From JBBTWO01 sp038062745 (GTDB lineage Bacteria > Patescibacteriota > Microgenomatia > UBA8517), in the NCBI GenBank assembly GCA_038062745.1, contig JBBTWO010000008.1, forward strand, positions 1 through 5,818: 5,818 nucleotides of DNA, given 5' to 3'. The notes under the pieces were generated by a model that made no database searches, was not told where the DNA came from, and saw only the letters and a program-made list of their open reading frames with translations. Positions 1 to 5,818 of this stretch are shown here, piece after piece (the first letter of the stretch is position 1; every line of letters begins with the position of its first letter). A program made the translations under genes and the position numbers.

Positions 1-26
1 CCCGCCGGAGCGAAGCGGAGGCGGTC
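1..26. repeat. GC-rich imperfect inverted repeat downstream of dnaB
   Basis: This stretch is strikingly GC-rich against its surroundings. Arms CCGCC (2-6) and GGCGG (20-24) can pair, and a minor inner pairing GC/GC (10-11 with 15-16) closes a three-base loop. It lies about 45 bases after the dnaB stop, so it could be part of a transcription terminator or a dispersed short palindromic repeat. The T-tract that would decide for a terminator would fall outside the window. Positions 27-71 hold nothing else recognisable. Confidence 0.35.
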
Positions 27-71
27 AGTCCCGTTCAAAATAGGTTCGGATTTCGTCAAACAAACGCACAG

Positions 72-3000
72 TTACCCAGATTTTTGACCAACTTCTCTTT
101 CATAGAAACGGCTTCTATCACCCTTGAAGAATAGTTTTACATTTCCTACTGGTCCATTTCTGTGTTTGGCAATATCCAAAACTATCTGAGAAGCATCTTC
201 TTCATTTTCTCTCCACAAAAACATAACCACGTCAGCATCCTGCTCGATGCTATTGTGGACAATAATATCATTAGCAATGAAGTTTGAGTAAACAGGAACT
301 GTCATGTCATATACTTCTTTTATTCCAATTTTCTCAACTTGTTTAACTTCGTCCCAAAAAATATCGGATTCACTTAAGTTTTTAAGTTTTTCGTCAGCCA
401 ACACCGACATTATTTTCCTTAATCTATCTCTACTTATTCCATTTCCATGTCTTTGAGTCCCGCTATATGCCCACCCAAGTTGGGCATGAAAAGCACGTGA
501 GCTCAAATTATTATCTACCCTCAACCCTTCAATGAATTTCCAGATTTCTTTAGGAACCACATCCGTATTGGGATTAGATTCAATGTTTTTTAGATAATTG
601 GTTGCCTTTTTAACTAATAAATCTTTCTTTCCTGCAATACCAATTTCTTTTAAGAAAGTGGTCTGATCCAATTTCCCTTGAATGTTCACTGTCCACATGT
701 CTTGATAACCTTTCTTTTTGCCTTTTCTGATTGTAGATACAATTCCAAATCTTAAAAGTAAATGAGCAACGTCTCTGGCTAATCTTTCACTGCCAGTTGA
801 ATAATACAAAACAATTTGTTGTGAGTCTCTCTTTCTTTTTGTGTCTGTAACACTTATACAGCCATCGGTTGCCCATAGATGTTTCAAAAATAATGCGATC
901 TTGCTGTTTGATAGATTAAAAACAGCATTAGGAACGTACTTTTCTCGGGAATGTTGACCATATATTCCCAACTCTTCGTCAAACCATTTAACAATTGGGT
1001 TTCTCCTTCCTCTGGCAAGTGGCTGTGCAGACGATAGATATAAATGGTACCAAGATTGTTGAGGGACAACTCTTGGTTTAACATCAAATTCTGCTTGAGC
1101 AGCATTCTTAACAATATTAATTAATTTCATATCTGAGTTTGTGTAGTGAAGAGGTTGTCTTTTTACATAACAACCATCTCCAATCATATGAGCAAGAACA
1201 ATTAGTTTGTTATCACTAATTTTATCTCCTGCTTGTAAGTTAAATGATAGTTTTCTTGGGGTTGCAAGCTTGTCGCCGACTTTAAGATTGTCTAACCTAA
1301 CCCAGTTGTCTAACATTAAAAATGGATGGTTTGCGGAAGCTTTAATTGTCTTTCCACTTCTCAGGGTTAACTTGTAAACCATCTTTTTACCACTTGAGAA
1401 AACTTTACTAACAACTGCAGGTTTTATTTTTAAATCTTGATCCAAAGCAAATACAGAAAAGCCATTCATGCCAACTAAATCTTCAATTTTCTTTCTTTCG
1501 CCAGTATCAGAAAGAGATATCAAAGTGTCTCCCAACAAACATCCACTCTCACGTAAGTCCGATAATTGGGGCCTTTTTACATCTCTACTTTCAACAGCAC
1601 GCGAAAGCTGTGCACATGCAAGAAGTGGAATTTTTAATTCCCTGGCCAAGTTTTTAAGACCTTGAGAAATTTCAGCAACTTCTTGAACTCTGTTTTCTTT
1701 ATTTTTTCCTTGAGCCAACTGCAAATAATCAACTACTAACAAATCAATACCATTTTCAACTTGCAGTCTTCTTGCCTTTGTTCGCATTTCCAAAATTGTT
1801 TGGCCTGGTTGATCATCAATAAAAATTGGAGCCTCTGCCAATTCCCCCATGGCATTGGATAACTTAGTAAAATCTTCTTCGTTTAGTTTTCCAGTTTTCA
1901 ATTTCCAAGAGTCAATATCGGCCTGAGCAACCAATAATCTGTCCACGAGTTCCTCCTTGCTCATTTCAAGTGAGAACATGGCAACAGGCCGTTTGTGGTT
2001 AACTGCCAAGTTTTGCATGATATTTAAGACAAGAGAAGTATTATGAACAACAATATCATTTGCTATAAAGTTATGTGTCTTATCAACAGACAAATCGAAA
2101 ACATTTTTCACTCCAGAAGGTTTAATACTGACTACTCTATCCCAATAAACATCGCTTTTGGCCAAATCAAGAAGTTTGCTTGATTTCAAAGCCAGAGCAA
2201 TCTCCATAAGAGTTTCACGACGAAGCTGGCGTCTATTAACATGAATATTGTGGGTCAATGGTCTTCCCATCCGTTTATATATTTCACGCCAGGTTAGTTC
2301 CCCTTTTTCTTCAAGTACCAATTTCCATGTTTCCATAGGTAGTGTATCTTTAGAGAAATTCTTTGCGAACTGTTTACTCAATGCAGCCTTTTTGACAATT
2401 TCTAATTTTTTTTCTTTTCCAAAAATTCCTATTTCTTGAGCAAAAGTTAAAACGTCGTTTGCACCTTCTATTTCAATCTCATACGCATTTCTTAGTGTTC
2501 CACGATATTTTACTTTTTTATTTCGAAGCTTAGCTAAAATACCAAATCTCAACAAAAGATGCTTCACTCCTTCTGCCAATTCATAAGAAGATGAGGCAAA
2601 ACTGATATGTCCACAGCCTTTGACTTTTGGTAAAATCACACTCCCCTCACAGGCGTACAATCTATTAAGGAAAAGTGCGACATTGTTTTTGTTTAACTCA
2701 AAAATCTCAGAGGGTATTTGCTTCTCGGTAGCTAGTTTGCCCATCACACCAAGTGAAGAAAGCCANNNNNNNNNNNNNNNNNNNNNNNNNNNNNNNNNNN
2801 NNNNNNNNNNNNNNNNNNNNNNNNNNNNNNNNNNNNNNNNNNNNNNNNNNNNNNNNNNNNNNNNNTCTTTTTTATAAGGATTTGTGTTGATAACTGTGAC
2901 TGTTGGGGTTCTGAACCTCAATTTACTTTGTTTAGCATATTTGGTTGTAACCTCCCCAAATTTTGCTACTGAATTACAGAAATCACTTAATACAATTGGA

Positions 3001-4046
3001 TTAGAGTTGGTAAATTTAGGAGAACTGGAGGTCAATCCACCATCCCCTAATAAATAGGCCAAACTTTTGATTTTCCAGTCCTCCCATTTTTTAGATCCGA
3101 AAACCGCCATCTTTCTAGCAACAGCAATCCTGGTCCCAATTTTTATTTCTTCAACTTTTTTCCAACCTTCAATAGTTAACAGAGGATGGACTGCGGTCGC
3201 TTCAATTTTATTTCCCAAGCCAGTCTTTATTTCAAATACTTGCTTATGTCCATCATCAACATAAGCTAAGGGTTTTGTTTTTTTGAGTTTTAAGTTTTCG
3301 TTTAATGTTAGTAAATTTGCTTTCTTTTGAGAAACTATTTTATCTATTCTCTCTCTTCTACCGGTTTTAGTGTCAACAATGAGAGTATCCCCAGTCATAC
3401 ATTTTCCACTGCCGGGCCTTCCAGCAAGAATAAGAAGATTTGATTTCTGCATGCCCGCCAACATGTTATCTAGGTTCTTAAGTCCTGTCGAAACTCCCCG
3501 CAGGCCTGTTCCTAATTTGTGAAGCTCATCAAGGCGATCAAATGAATCAGCTAAGGCGGCTTTAACCGGGGTAAAACCTTGAACCATATGTTTTTGCGAT
3601 AGGCCAAAAATATGACTTTCTGCTTTATCAAGTAATTCATCTGCAGACAACGAGTCATCAACTGACAAATCAACCAGTCTTGCAGCAGCATTCATTAAGC
3701 TGCGTTTTGTTGAAGCATCTTTAACTATCTTTGCATAATGTTCCACATGTGCTGCTGTGGGAACATTGTTGGCCAATTCTGTCAGGTAAGTTGTCCCTCC
3801 AATCTGTTTAAGAGCCTTCCTCTTTGTCAGTCGATCAGAAACTGTCAACACATCAACAGGTACCCGAGCCTCATATAATTCCAGTATTGCTTCATAGATT
3901 TCCTTATGGCGATCATCATAGAAGTGATCAGGAAGTAAAAACTCAGCAACGGCTATTATGCCATCTTTATCCAAGAGCAATGCACCCAAAACTGAGTGTT
4001 CTGCCTCATCTGAATGTGGAGGGACTCTGCTTACCGAATTTGCCAT
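72..4046 (-). CDS. dnaB: Replicative DNA helicase DnaB precursor containing two inteins
   Basis: This gene encodes the hexameric RecA-fold helicase that unwinds DNA at the bacterial replication fork using ATP. The 1324-residue precursor (34 residues undetermined) splits into extein residues 1-215, 670-835 and 1266-1324, which join to a 440-residue protein, normal for DnaB. The N-terminal DnaB domain spans about residues 8-110 and opens with PPHSDEAEHSVLGALLLD. The ATPase core shows Walker A GRPGSGK (209-215) followed by T670 after splicing, the catalytic glutamate in SLEMS (E694), Walker B VVDYLQL (D773), AQLSRAVESR, DLRESG/SIEQDAD, and the KHR finger (K1294, R1296). The ATG is secure because an in-frame TAA lies two codons upstream (4050-4052). 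No Shine-Dalgarno sequence is visible. The gene lies 18 bases after the upstream hydrolase gene, so co-transcription is likely. The frame stays open across the 100-N gap. Identity is near certain; the exact precursor length is not known. Confidence 0.97.
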   Translation of the reverse strand: MANSVSRVPPHSDEAEHSVLGALLLDKDGIIAVAEFLLPDHFYDDRHKEIYEAILELYEARVPVDVLTVSDRLTKRKALKQIGGTTYLTELANNVPTAAHVEHYAKIVKDASTKRSLMNAAARLVDLSVDDSLSADELLDKAESHIFGLSQKHMVQGFTPVKAALADSFDRLDELHKLGTGLRGVSTGLKNLDNMLAGMQKSNLLILAGRPGSGKCMTGDTLIVDTKTGRRERIDKIVSQKKANLLTLNENLKLKKTKPLAYVDDGHKQVFEIKTGLGNKIEATAVHPLLTIEGWKKVEEIKIGTRIAVARKMAVFGSKKWEDWKIKSLAYLLGDGGLTSSSPKFTNSNPIVLSDFCNSVAKFGEVTTKYAKQSKLRFRTPTVTVINTNPYKKXXXXXXXXXXXXXXXXXXXXXXXXXXXXXXXXXXWLSSLGVMGKLATEKQIPSEIFELNKNNVALFLNRLYACEGSVILPKVKGCGHISFASSSYELAEGVKHLLLRFGILAKLRNKKVKYRGTLRNAYEIEIEGANDVLTFAQEIGIFGKEKKLEIVKKAALSKQFAKNFSKDTLPMETWKLVLEEKGELTWREIYKRMGRPLTHNIHVNRRQLRRETLMEIALALKSSKLLDLAKSDVYWDRVVSIKPSGVKNVFDLSVDKTHNFIANDIVVHNTSLVLNIMQNLAVNHKRPVAMFSLEMSKEELVDRLLVAQADIDSWKLKTGKLNEEDFTKLSNAMGELAEAPIFIDDQPGQTILEMRTKARRLQVENGIDLLVVDYLQLAQGKNKENRVQEVAEISQGLKNLARELKIPLLACAQLSRAVESRDVKRPQLSDLRESGCLLGDTLISLSDTGERKKIEDLVGMNGFSVFALDQDLKIKPAVVSKVFSSGKKMVYKLTLRSGKTIKASANHPFLMLDNWVRLDNLKVGDKLATPRKLSFNLQAGDKISDNKLIVLAHMIGDGCYVKRQPLHYTNSDMKLINIVKNAAQAEFDVKPRVVPQQSWYHLYLSSAQPLARGRRNPIVKWFDEELGIYGQHSREKYVPNAVFNLSNSKIALFLKHLWATDGCISVTDTKRKRDSQQIVLYYSTGSERLARDVAHLLLRFGIVSTIRKGKKKGYQDMWTVNIQGKLDQTTFLKEIGIAGKKDLLVKKATNYLKNIESNPNTDVVPKEIWKFIEGLRVDNNLSSRAFHAQLGWAYSGTQRHGNGISRDRLRKIMSVLADEKLKNLSESDIFWDEVKQVEKIGIKEVYDMTVPVYSNFIANDIIVHNSIEQDADVVMFLWRENEEDASQIVLDIAKHRNGPVGNVKLFFKGDRSRFYEREVGQKSG
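252..1541 (-). mobile_element. Intein 2 in DnaB (DLRESG/S insertion), LAGLIDADG class
   Basis: This is a complete 430-residue intein, precursor residues 836-1265, whose removal joins DLRESG to SIEQDAD. From memory this is the same insertion point as the well-studied Synechocystis DnaB intein. Block A begins C836 (CLLGDTLISL). Block B reads SANHP, with S904 and H907 where Thr and His are usual. The endonuclease blocks are LAHMIGDGC (D957) and LWATDGC (D1061), so both catalytic acidic positions are filled by aspartate. A basic segment at about 1141-1230 precedes block F and matches the layout of intein 1. The C-terminal block reads SNFIANDIIVHN with H1264 and N1265 intact, and S1266 is the +1 nucleophile. 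The odd point is S1254, where intein 1 and most relatives have a block-F histidine. Splicing is expected because the flanking helicase sequence is well conserved, but it could be slower than usual. Confidence 0.95.
2040..3401 (-). mobile_element. Intein 1 in DnaB (P-loop insertion), LAGLIDADG class, interrupted by assembly gap
   Basis: This in-frame protein intron occupies precursor residues 216-669 (454 as drawn, including 34 unknown). It excises itself and ligates GRPGSGK to TSLVLNI, so it separates the Walker A lysine from its threonine. Splicing residues are complete: C216 at the start (CMTGDTLIV, block A), T284 and H287 in block B (TAVHP), H658 in block F (HNFIAND), the penultimate H668, the terminal N669, and T670 as the +1 nucleophile. 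The homing endonuclease region has LAGLIDADG-type blocks around LLGDGG (D335) and LYACEGS (E467). Between the endonuclease and block F, about residues 548-637, lies a basic helical segment that could be a DNA-recognition domain (inference). The family is mobile by endonuclease-driven gene conversion into intein-free dnaB alleles. Whether the endonuclease is active cannot be judged with the gap present. Confidence 0.95.
2766..2865. other. Assembly gap of exactly 100 Ns
   Basis: One hundred consecutive undetermined bases lie within intein 1, between the two LAGLIDADG blocks (precursor codons 394-427). A gap of exactly 100 is the usual placeholder for unknown length. The same reading frame continues on both sides, so if the gene is intact the true missing length is 1 modulo 3. 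Aligning the flanks with intein 2 suggests that far fewer than 34 residues are missing. Confidence 0.98.
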
Positions 4047-4064
4047 GCATTAACAATATACGTT

Positions 4065-4712
4065 TTATTTTGAACTTAAGATATATAGTCTTTGCTCTTC
4101 TTCGGGCAGATCCCCTACCTTGTAGGAGAGTTTAGGAAGAGTCTCTGATTTTAGGCCACTGGCTGTGACAAAGTTTTCAACCGGTTCTAATTTTTCAAAA
4201 GTTGCTGGGTTGTGGGCATCAGTTTTGTAATGCATTGGAATAATAATTTTTGGTTCAATTGCGGCAACAACGTCAAAAGCAGTTTTAGAATCAATGGTAT
4301 ATTCTCCGCCAACTGGAACCATTAAAATATCAACCGCACCAATTTCATCAATTTGAGATTCAGTTAAACTGTGTCCCAAATCCCCCAAATGGACAATAGT
4401 TACACCTTCTGTTTCGATGACAAAGATGGTGTTTCTTCCTCGCTCTTCCCCTTTTTTATTGTCGTGATATGAATCAATTCCAAAAAAACTCACTCCGCCA
4501 ACTTCATACTCTCCTGGAGCATCAAAGACTTTTTTGTATCCAATTACATCTGCTAAATTGTCATGGTCGCCATGGTGATGAGAAATAGTAACCAAGTCGG
4601 CATCAGTCTTGGGGAATTTTGGTCCAACTGAAGAATCAAAAGGATCAGTAACAATAGTATGGGTTTTGGTTTTGATTCTAAATGATGAATGACCTAAATA
4701 TGTAATATCCAT
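4065..4712 (-). CDS. Metallo-beta-lactamase-fold hydrolase, COG2220/UPF0173-like
   Basis: This gene encodes a 215-residue predicted zinc-dependent hydrolase of the metallo-beta-lactamase fold, closest in layout to the COG2220 (UlaG/UPF0173-like) group, whose members are usually a little over 200 residues. Substrate and pathway are unknown. The N-terminus MDITYLGHSSFRI followed by TDPF (22-25) is typical of this group. The metal-binding motif is H45-x-H47-x-D49-H50 (SHHHGDHDN). Likely further ligands are H83 (SYHD), D111 (HLGDLGH) and H161 (IPMHYKT). There is no signal peptide or membrane segment, so it should be cytoplasmic. The start is fixed by an in-frame TAA three codons upstream (4719-4721); no Shine-Dalgarno sequence is visible. 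It ends 18 bases before dnaB on the same strand and is probably the first gene of a two-gene transcript. The full metal-ligand set suggests a working enzyme. Family assignment is confident; specific function is not. Confidence 0.92.
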   Translation of the reverse strand: MDITYLGHSSFRIKTKTHTIVTDPFDSSVGPKFPKTDADLVTISHHHGDHDNLADVIGYKKVFDAPGEYEVGGVSFFGIDSYHDNKKGEERGRNTIFVIETEGVTIVHLGDLGHSLTESQIDEIGAVDILMVPVGGEYTIDSKTAFDVVAAIEPKIIIPMHYKTDAHNPATFEKLEPVENFVTASGLKSETLPKLSYKVGDLPEEEQRLYILSSK

Positions 4713-4741
4713 TTCTGTTTAATTGTTTGCCCCAGCATGCC

Positions 4742-4770
4742 ATGTTAGCAAAAGGAACCACCAAGCGCAA
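4742..4770 (-). promoter_or_regulatory. Weak candidate promoter for the hydrolase-dnaB transcript
   Basis: On the minus strand, TTGCGC (4765-4770) and TAACAT (4742-4747) are separated by 17 bases and would start transcription about 22 bases before the hydrolase ATG at 4712. The hexamers match the sigma-70 consensus at only three and four positions, so this is the best available candidate rather than a firm call. Some promoter for the pair should lie in 4713-4832, because the neighbouring gene diverges there. Confidence 0.25.
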
Positions 4771-4782
4771 TACAGTTTTAAA

Positions 4783-4811
4783 TTGACATGCCTAGGCACT
4801 TCATATATAGT
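4783..4811 (+). promoter_or_regulatory. Sigma-70-type promoter for the plus-strand envelope gene
   Basis: A perfect -35 hexamer TTGACA (4783-4788) is followed after exactly 17 bases by TATAGT (4806-4811), which matches the -10 consensus at five of six positions. Transcription would start near 4818, giving a leader of only about 15 bases before ATG 4833. A weaker TACAAT at 4821-4826 could act as an alternative -10 producing a leaderless message, but it has no good -35 partner. Confidence 0.8.
4789..4798. promoter_or_regulatory. Perfect 10-base palindrome in promoter spacer, possible operator
   Basis: TGCCTAGGCA is a perfect inverted repeat that begins directly after the -35 hexamer and sits inside the 17-base spacer. 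A dimeric regulator bound here would block RNA polymerase. The position makes an operator plausible, but a palindrome this short can arise by chance in a region of this size, and no regulator gene is in view. Confidence 0.35.
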
Positions 4812-4832
4812 ACTCCTGCCTACAATAGAATA

Positions 4833-5818
4833 ATGAAAAAAGAAGTTATTTTCGCAATTTTATCAGGAAGTGCCCTGGGGCTTGTCATTGCTTTTGGCGT
4901 CTGGAGAGCAAATATGGCAATTAAAGGTGCGATTAAAACTGCTTCCCCATCCCCCATCGTTGACCAAAAAACCTCAATTGCCAAAAATGAGTATGAGCTG
5001 ACGATTGCAACTCCCAAAAACCAATCGATTTTTACTTCATCAAGCGTTGTCATTAAAGGTGTCACTAAACCAAATTCCCAAATAGTAGTTGTTGCCGAAG
5101 AAGAAGATTTCGTCGGTGAAACCGATGCTAAAGGAGAATTTGAAGTAAAGGTAAGCTTAGACGGAGGCATTAACAATCTGAAAATTATCTCTATGGATCT
5201 CCTTGATGGCAGCTCTCAGCAAAATTTGACTTTGGTTTATTCCTCAGAATTTTCAAAATTCTTAAGTGATAAACCAACTCCCAAAGAATCCACATCAGAA
5301 GCAGATGTTATACGTGAGAAAGTAAAAGAAAAGATAGATGAAGCCATTAAAAATCCCCAAGCCTATATTGGTATTGTCACTGATATAACAGATACTACAA
5401 TTCAAATTAAAAATGAAGCAGGAGAGATTCAACAAATCTCACTTTCAGATGACACCGAATATGTAAAATTGGGGACCCCAAACAAAAAAGCCGAATTAAA
5501 AGATTTAGCCATCGGTGACTATATAGCCAGTTTAGGTTTCAAAAATGGCAATAATGTACTAGCCGGAAAAAGAATTTTAATAACCACCAAGCCAGCAGAT
5601 AATCTCTTCTCTCCTGTATTGGGGCTTGTCACTGAAATTGTTAAAAAGCAAATTAAGTTAAAGGATAATCAAGGTAAAGACTGGACAGTTGAGTTTGCTA
5701 AAAAATGGTCAGGGCCAAACCTATCTGAAGTTGACCAAGACAAAAAAATAATTGTTGTTGGTACTGTGTCTGAATCAAATCTCACCTCCACCCGCACACT
5801 TCATTTGCTTGAACAAGA
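4833..5818 (+). CDS. Membrane-anchored Ig-like/DUF5666-like extracytoplasmic protein (3' end beyond window)
   Basis: This open frame runs without a stop for 328 codons to the window edge, so the C-terminus is missing. Residues 4-24 form one hydrophobic segment after MKK, best read as an N-terminal anchor or uncleaved signal; no lipobox cysteine is present. A Ser/Pro-containing linker follows. Residues about 57-136 resemble a bacterial Ig-like beta domain (SSSVVIKGVTKPNSQIVV, then ETDAKGEFEVKV). A charged helical linker (about 141-174) leads to two similar beta modules, 178-250 (YIGIVTDITDTTIQIKNEAG) and 261-328 (PVLGLVTEIVKKQIKLKDNQG), like DUF5666-type repeats. The role is unknown; a cell-surface or envelope structural role is inferred. 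ATG 4833 is preferred because MKKEVIF directly precedes the hydrophobic stretch. An in-frame ATG at 4788 would add 15 residues but lies inside the promoter. No Shine-Dalgarno sequence is visible. It is transcribed away from the hydrolase-dnaB pair. Confidence 0.88.
   Translation, partial: MKKEVIFAILSGSALGLVIAFGVWRANMAIKGAIKTASPSPIVDQKTSIAKNEYELTIATPKNQSIFTSSSVVIKGVTKPNSQIVVVAEEEDFVGETDAKGEFEVKVSLDGGINNLKIISMDLLDGSSQQNLTLVYSSEFSKFLSDKPTPKESTSEADVIREKVKEKIDEAIKNPQAYIGIVTDITDTTIQIKNEAGEIQQISLSDDTEYVKLGTPNKKAELKDLAIGDYIASLGFKNGNNVLAGKRILITTKPADNLFSPVLGLVTEIVKKQIKLKDNQGKDWTVEFAKKWSGPNLSEVDQDKKIIVVGTVSESNLTSTRTLHLLEQ

Noticed and set aside
1..26. CRISPR repeat or complete rho-independent terminator
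   Set aside because: There is only one copy and no spacer structure, and the stem is only five base pairs with no T-tract visible inside the window.
884..1114. Minus-strand open frame of 76 codons inside intein 2
   Set aside because: It overlaps intein 2 in another frame, shows no domain or motif, and the intein frame is clearly the coding one.
1468..3264. Several plus-strand open frames of 63-85 codons (1468-1665, 2248-2439, 2620-2877, 3067-3264)
   Set aside because: All are antisense to the conserved dnaB and intein frame, have compositionally odd translations, and one runs across the N gap. They are shadows.
2040..3401. Intein 1 as a split (trans-splicing) intein broken at the gap
   Set aside because: The frame is the same on both sides, and the gap falls between endonuclease blocks rather than at the usual split point. 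An assembly placeholder explains it better.
72..4046. dnaB as a pseudogene or fusion because of its 1324-codon length
   Set aside because: The extra length is fully explained by two inteins with intact splicing residues, and the exteins join to a normal 440-residue DnaB with all helicase motifs.
3824..4135. Plus-strand open frame of 103 codons spanning the dnaB start and the hydrolase end
   Set aside because: It is antisense to two well-supported genes and to their junction, with no recognisable domain and an unlikely composition.
4788..4832. Upstream in-frame ATG at 4788 as the start of the plus-strand gene
   Set aside because: It lies within the promoter, upstream of the predicted transcription start, and would put 15 mostly polar residues before a classic MKK-plus-hydrophobic start.
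4820..5176. Minus-strand open frame of 118 codons
   Set aside because: It lies opposite the plus-strand envelope gene, which has a strong promoter, an anchor segment and recognisable domains. The minus frame is low-complexity and would also read through that gene's start region.

Overview
The window reads as a fragment of an AT-rich bacterial genome, most likely a Candidate Phyla Radiation (Patescibacteria, possibly Microgenomates-type) bacterium. This placement is inference. It rests on three things: no recognisable Shine-Dalgarno sequence before any of the three starts, a replicative helicase carrying inteins, and a membrane-anchored Ig-like/DUF5666-like surface protein of a kind common in those genomes. 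A run of exactly 100 Ns shows it is a scaffolded draft assembly, probably metagenomic. The standard genetic code fits throughout.

Layout. Positions 1-71 are a short non-coding tail downstream of dnaB, with a GC-rich imperfect inverted repeat at the very edge. Positions 72-4046 (minus strand) are one long reading frame for the replicative DNA helicase DnaB, interrupted by two inteins. Removing both leaves a 440-residue DnaB of normal length. The first intein (nt 2040-3401) splits the Walker A P-loop directly after its lysine. The second (nt 252-1541) sits in the conserved DLRESG/SIEQDAD motif. Both have LAGLIDADG endonuclease blocks and are recognisably related. The assembly gap (2766-2865) lies inside the endonuclease part of the first intein. 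Eighteen bases upstream of dnaB on the same strand is a 215-residue metallo-beta-lactamase-fold protein (4065-4712), probably co-transcribed with it.

A 120-base divergent intergenic region (4713-4832) separates this pair from a plus-strand gene that starts at 4833 and runs off the right edge. The region carries a very good sigma-70-type promoter for the plus-strand gene (TTGACA, 17 bases, TATAGT), with a perfect 10-base palindrome in the spacer. The plus-strand gene encodes an N-terminally membrane-anchored extracytoplasmic protein with an Ig-like beta domain and two DUF5666-like beta modules.

How the genes work together: DnaB unwinds DNA at the replication fork, but only after both inteins excise, since each interrupts the ATPase core. 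The hydrolase shares a transcript by position; no functional link to replication can be read from the sequence. The plus-strand gene is an independent, divergently transcribed envelope gene. No wholly unknown system is evident. The most notable element is the double-intein helicase with both insertions in catalytic motifs, together with a missing block-F histidine in the second intein.
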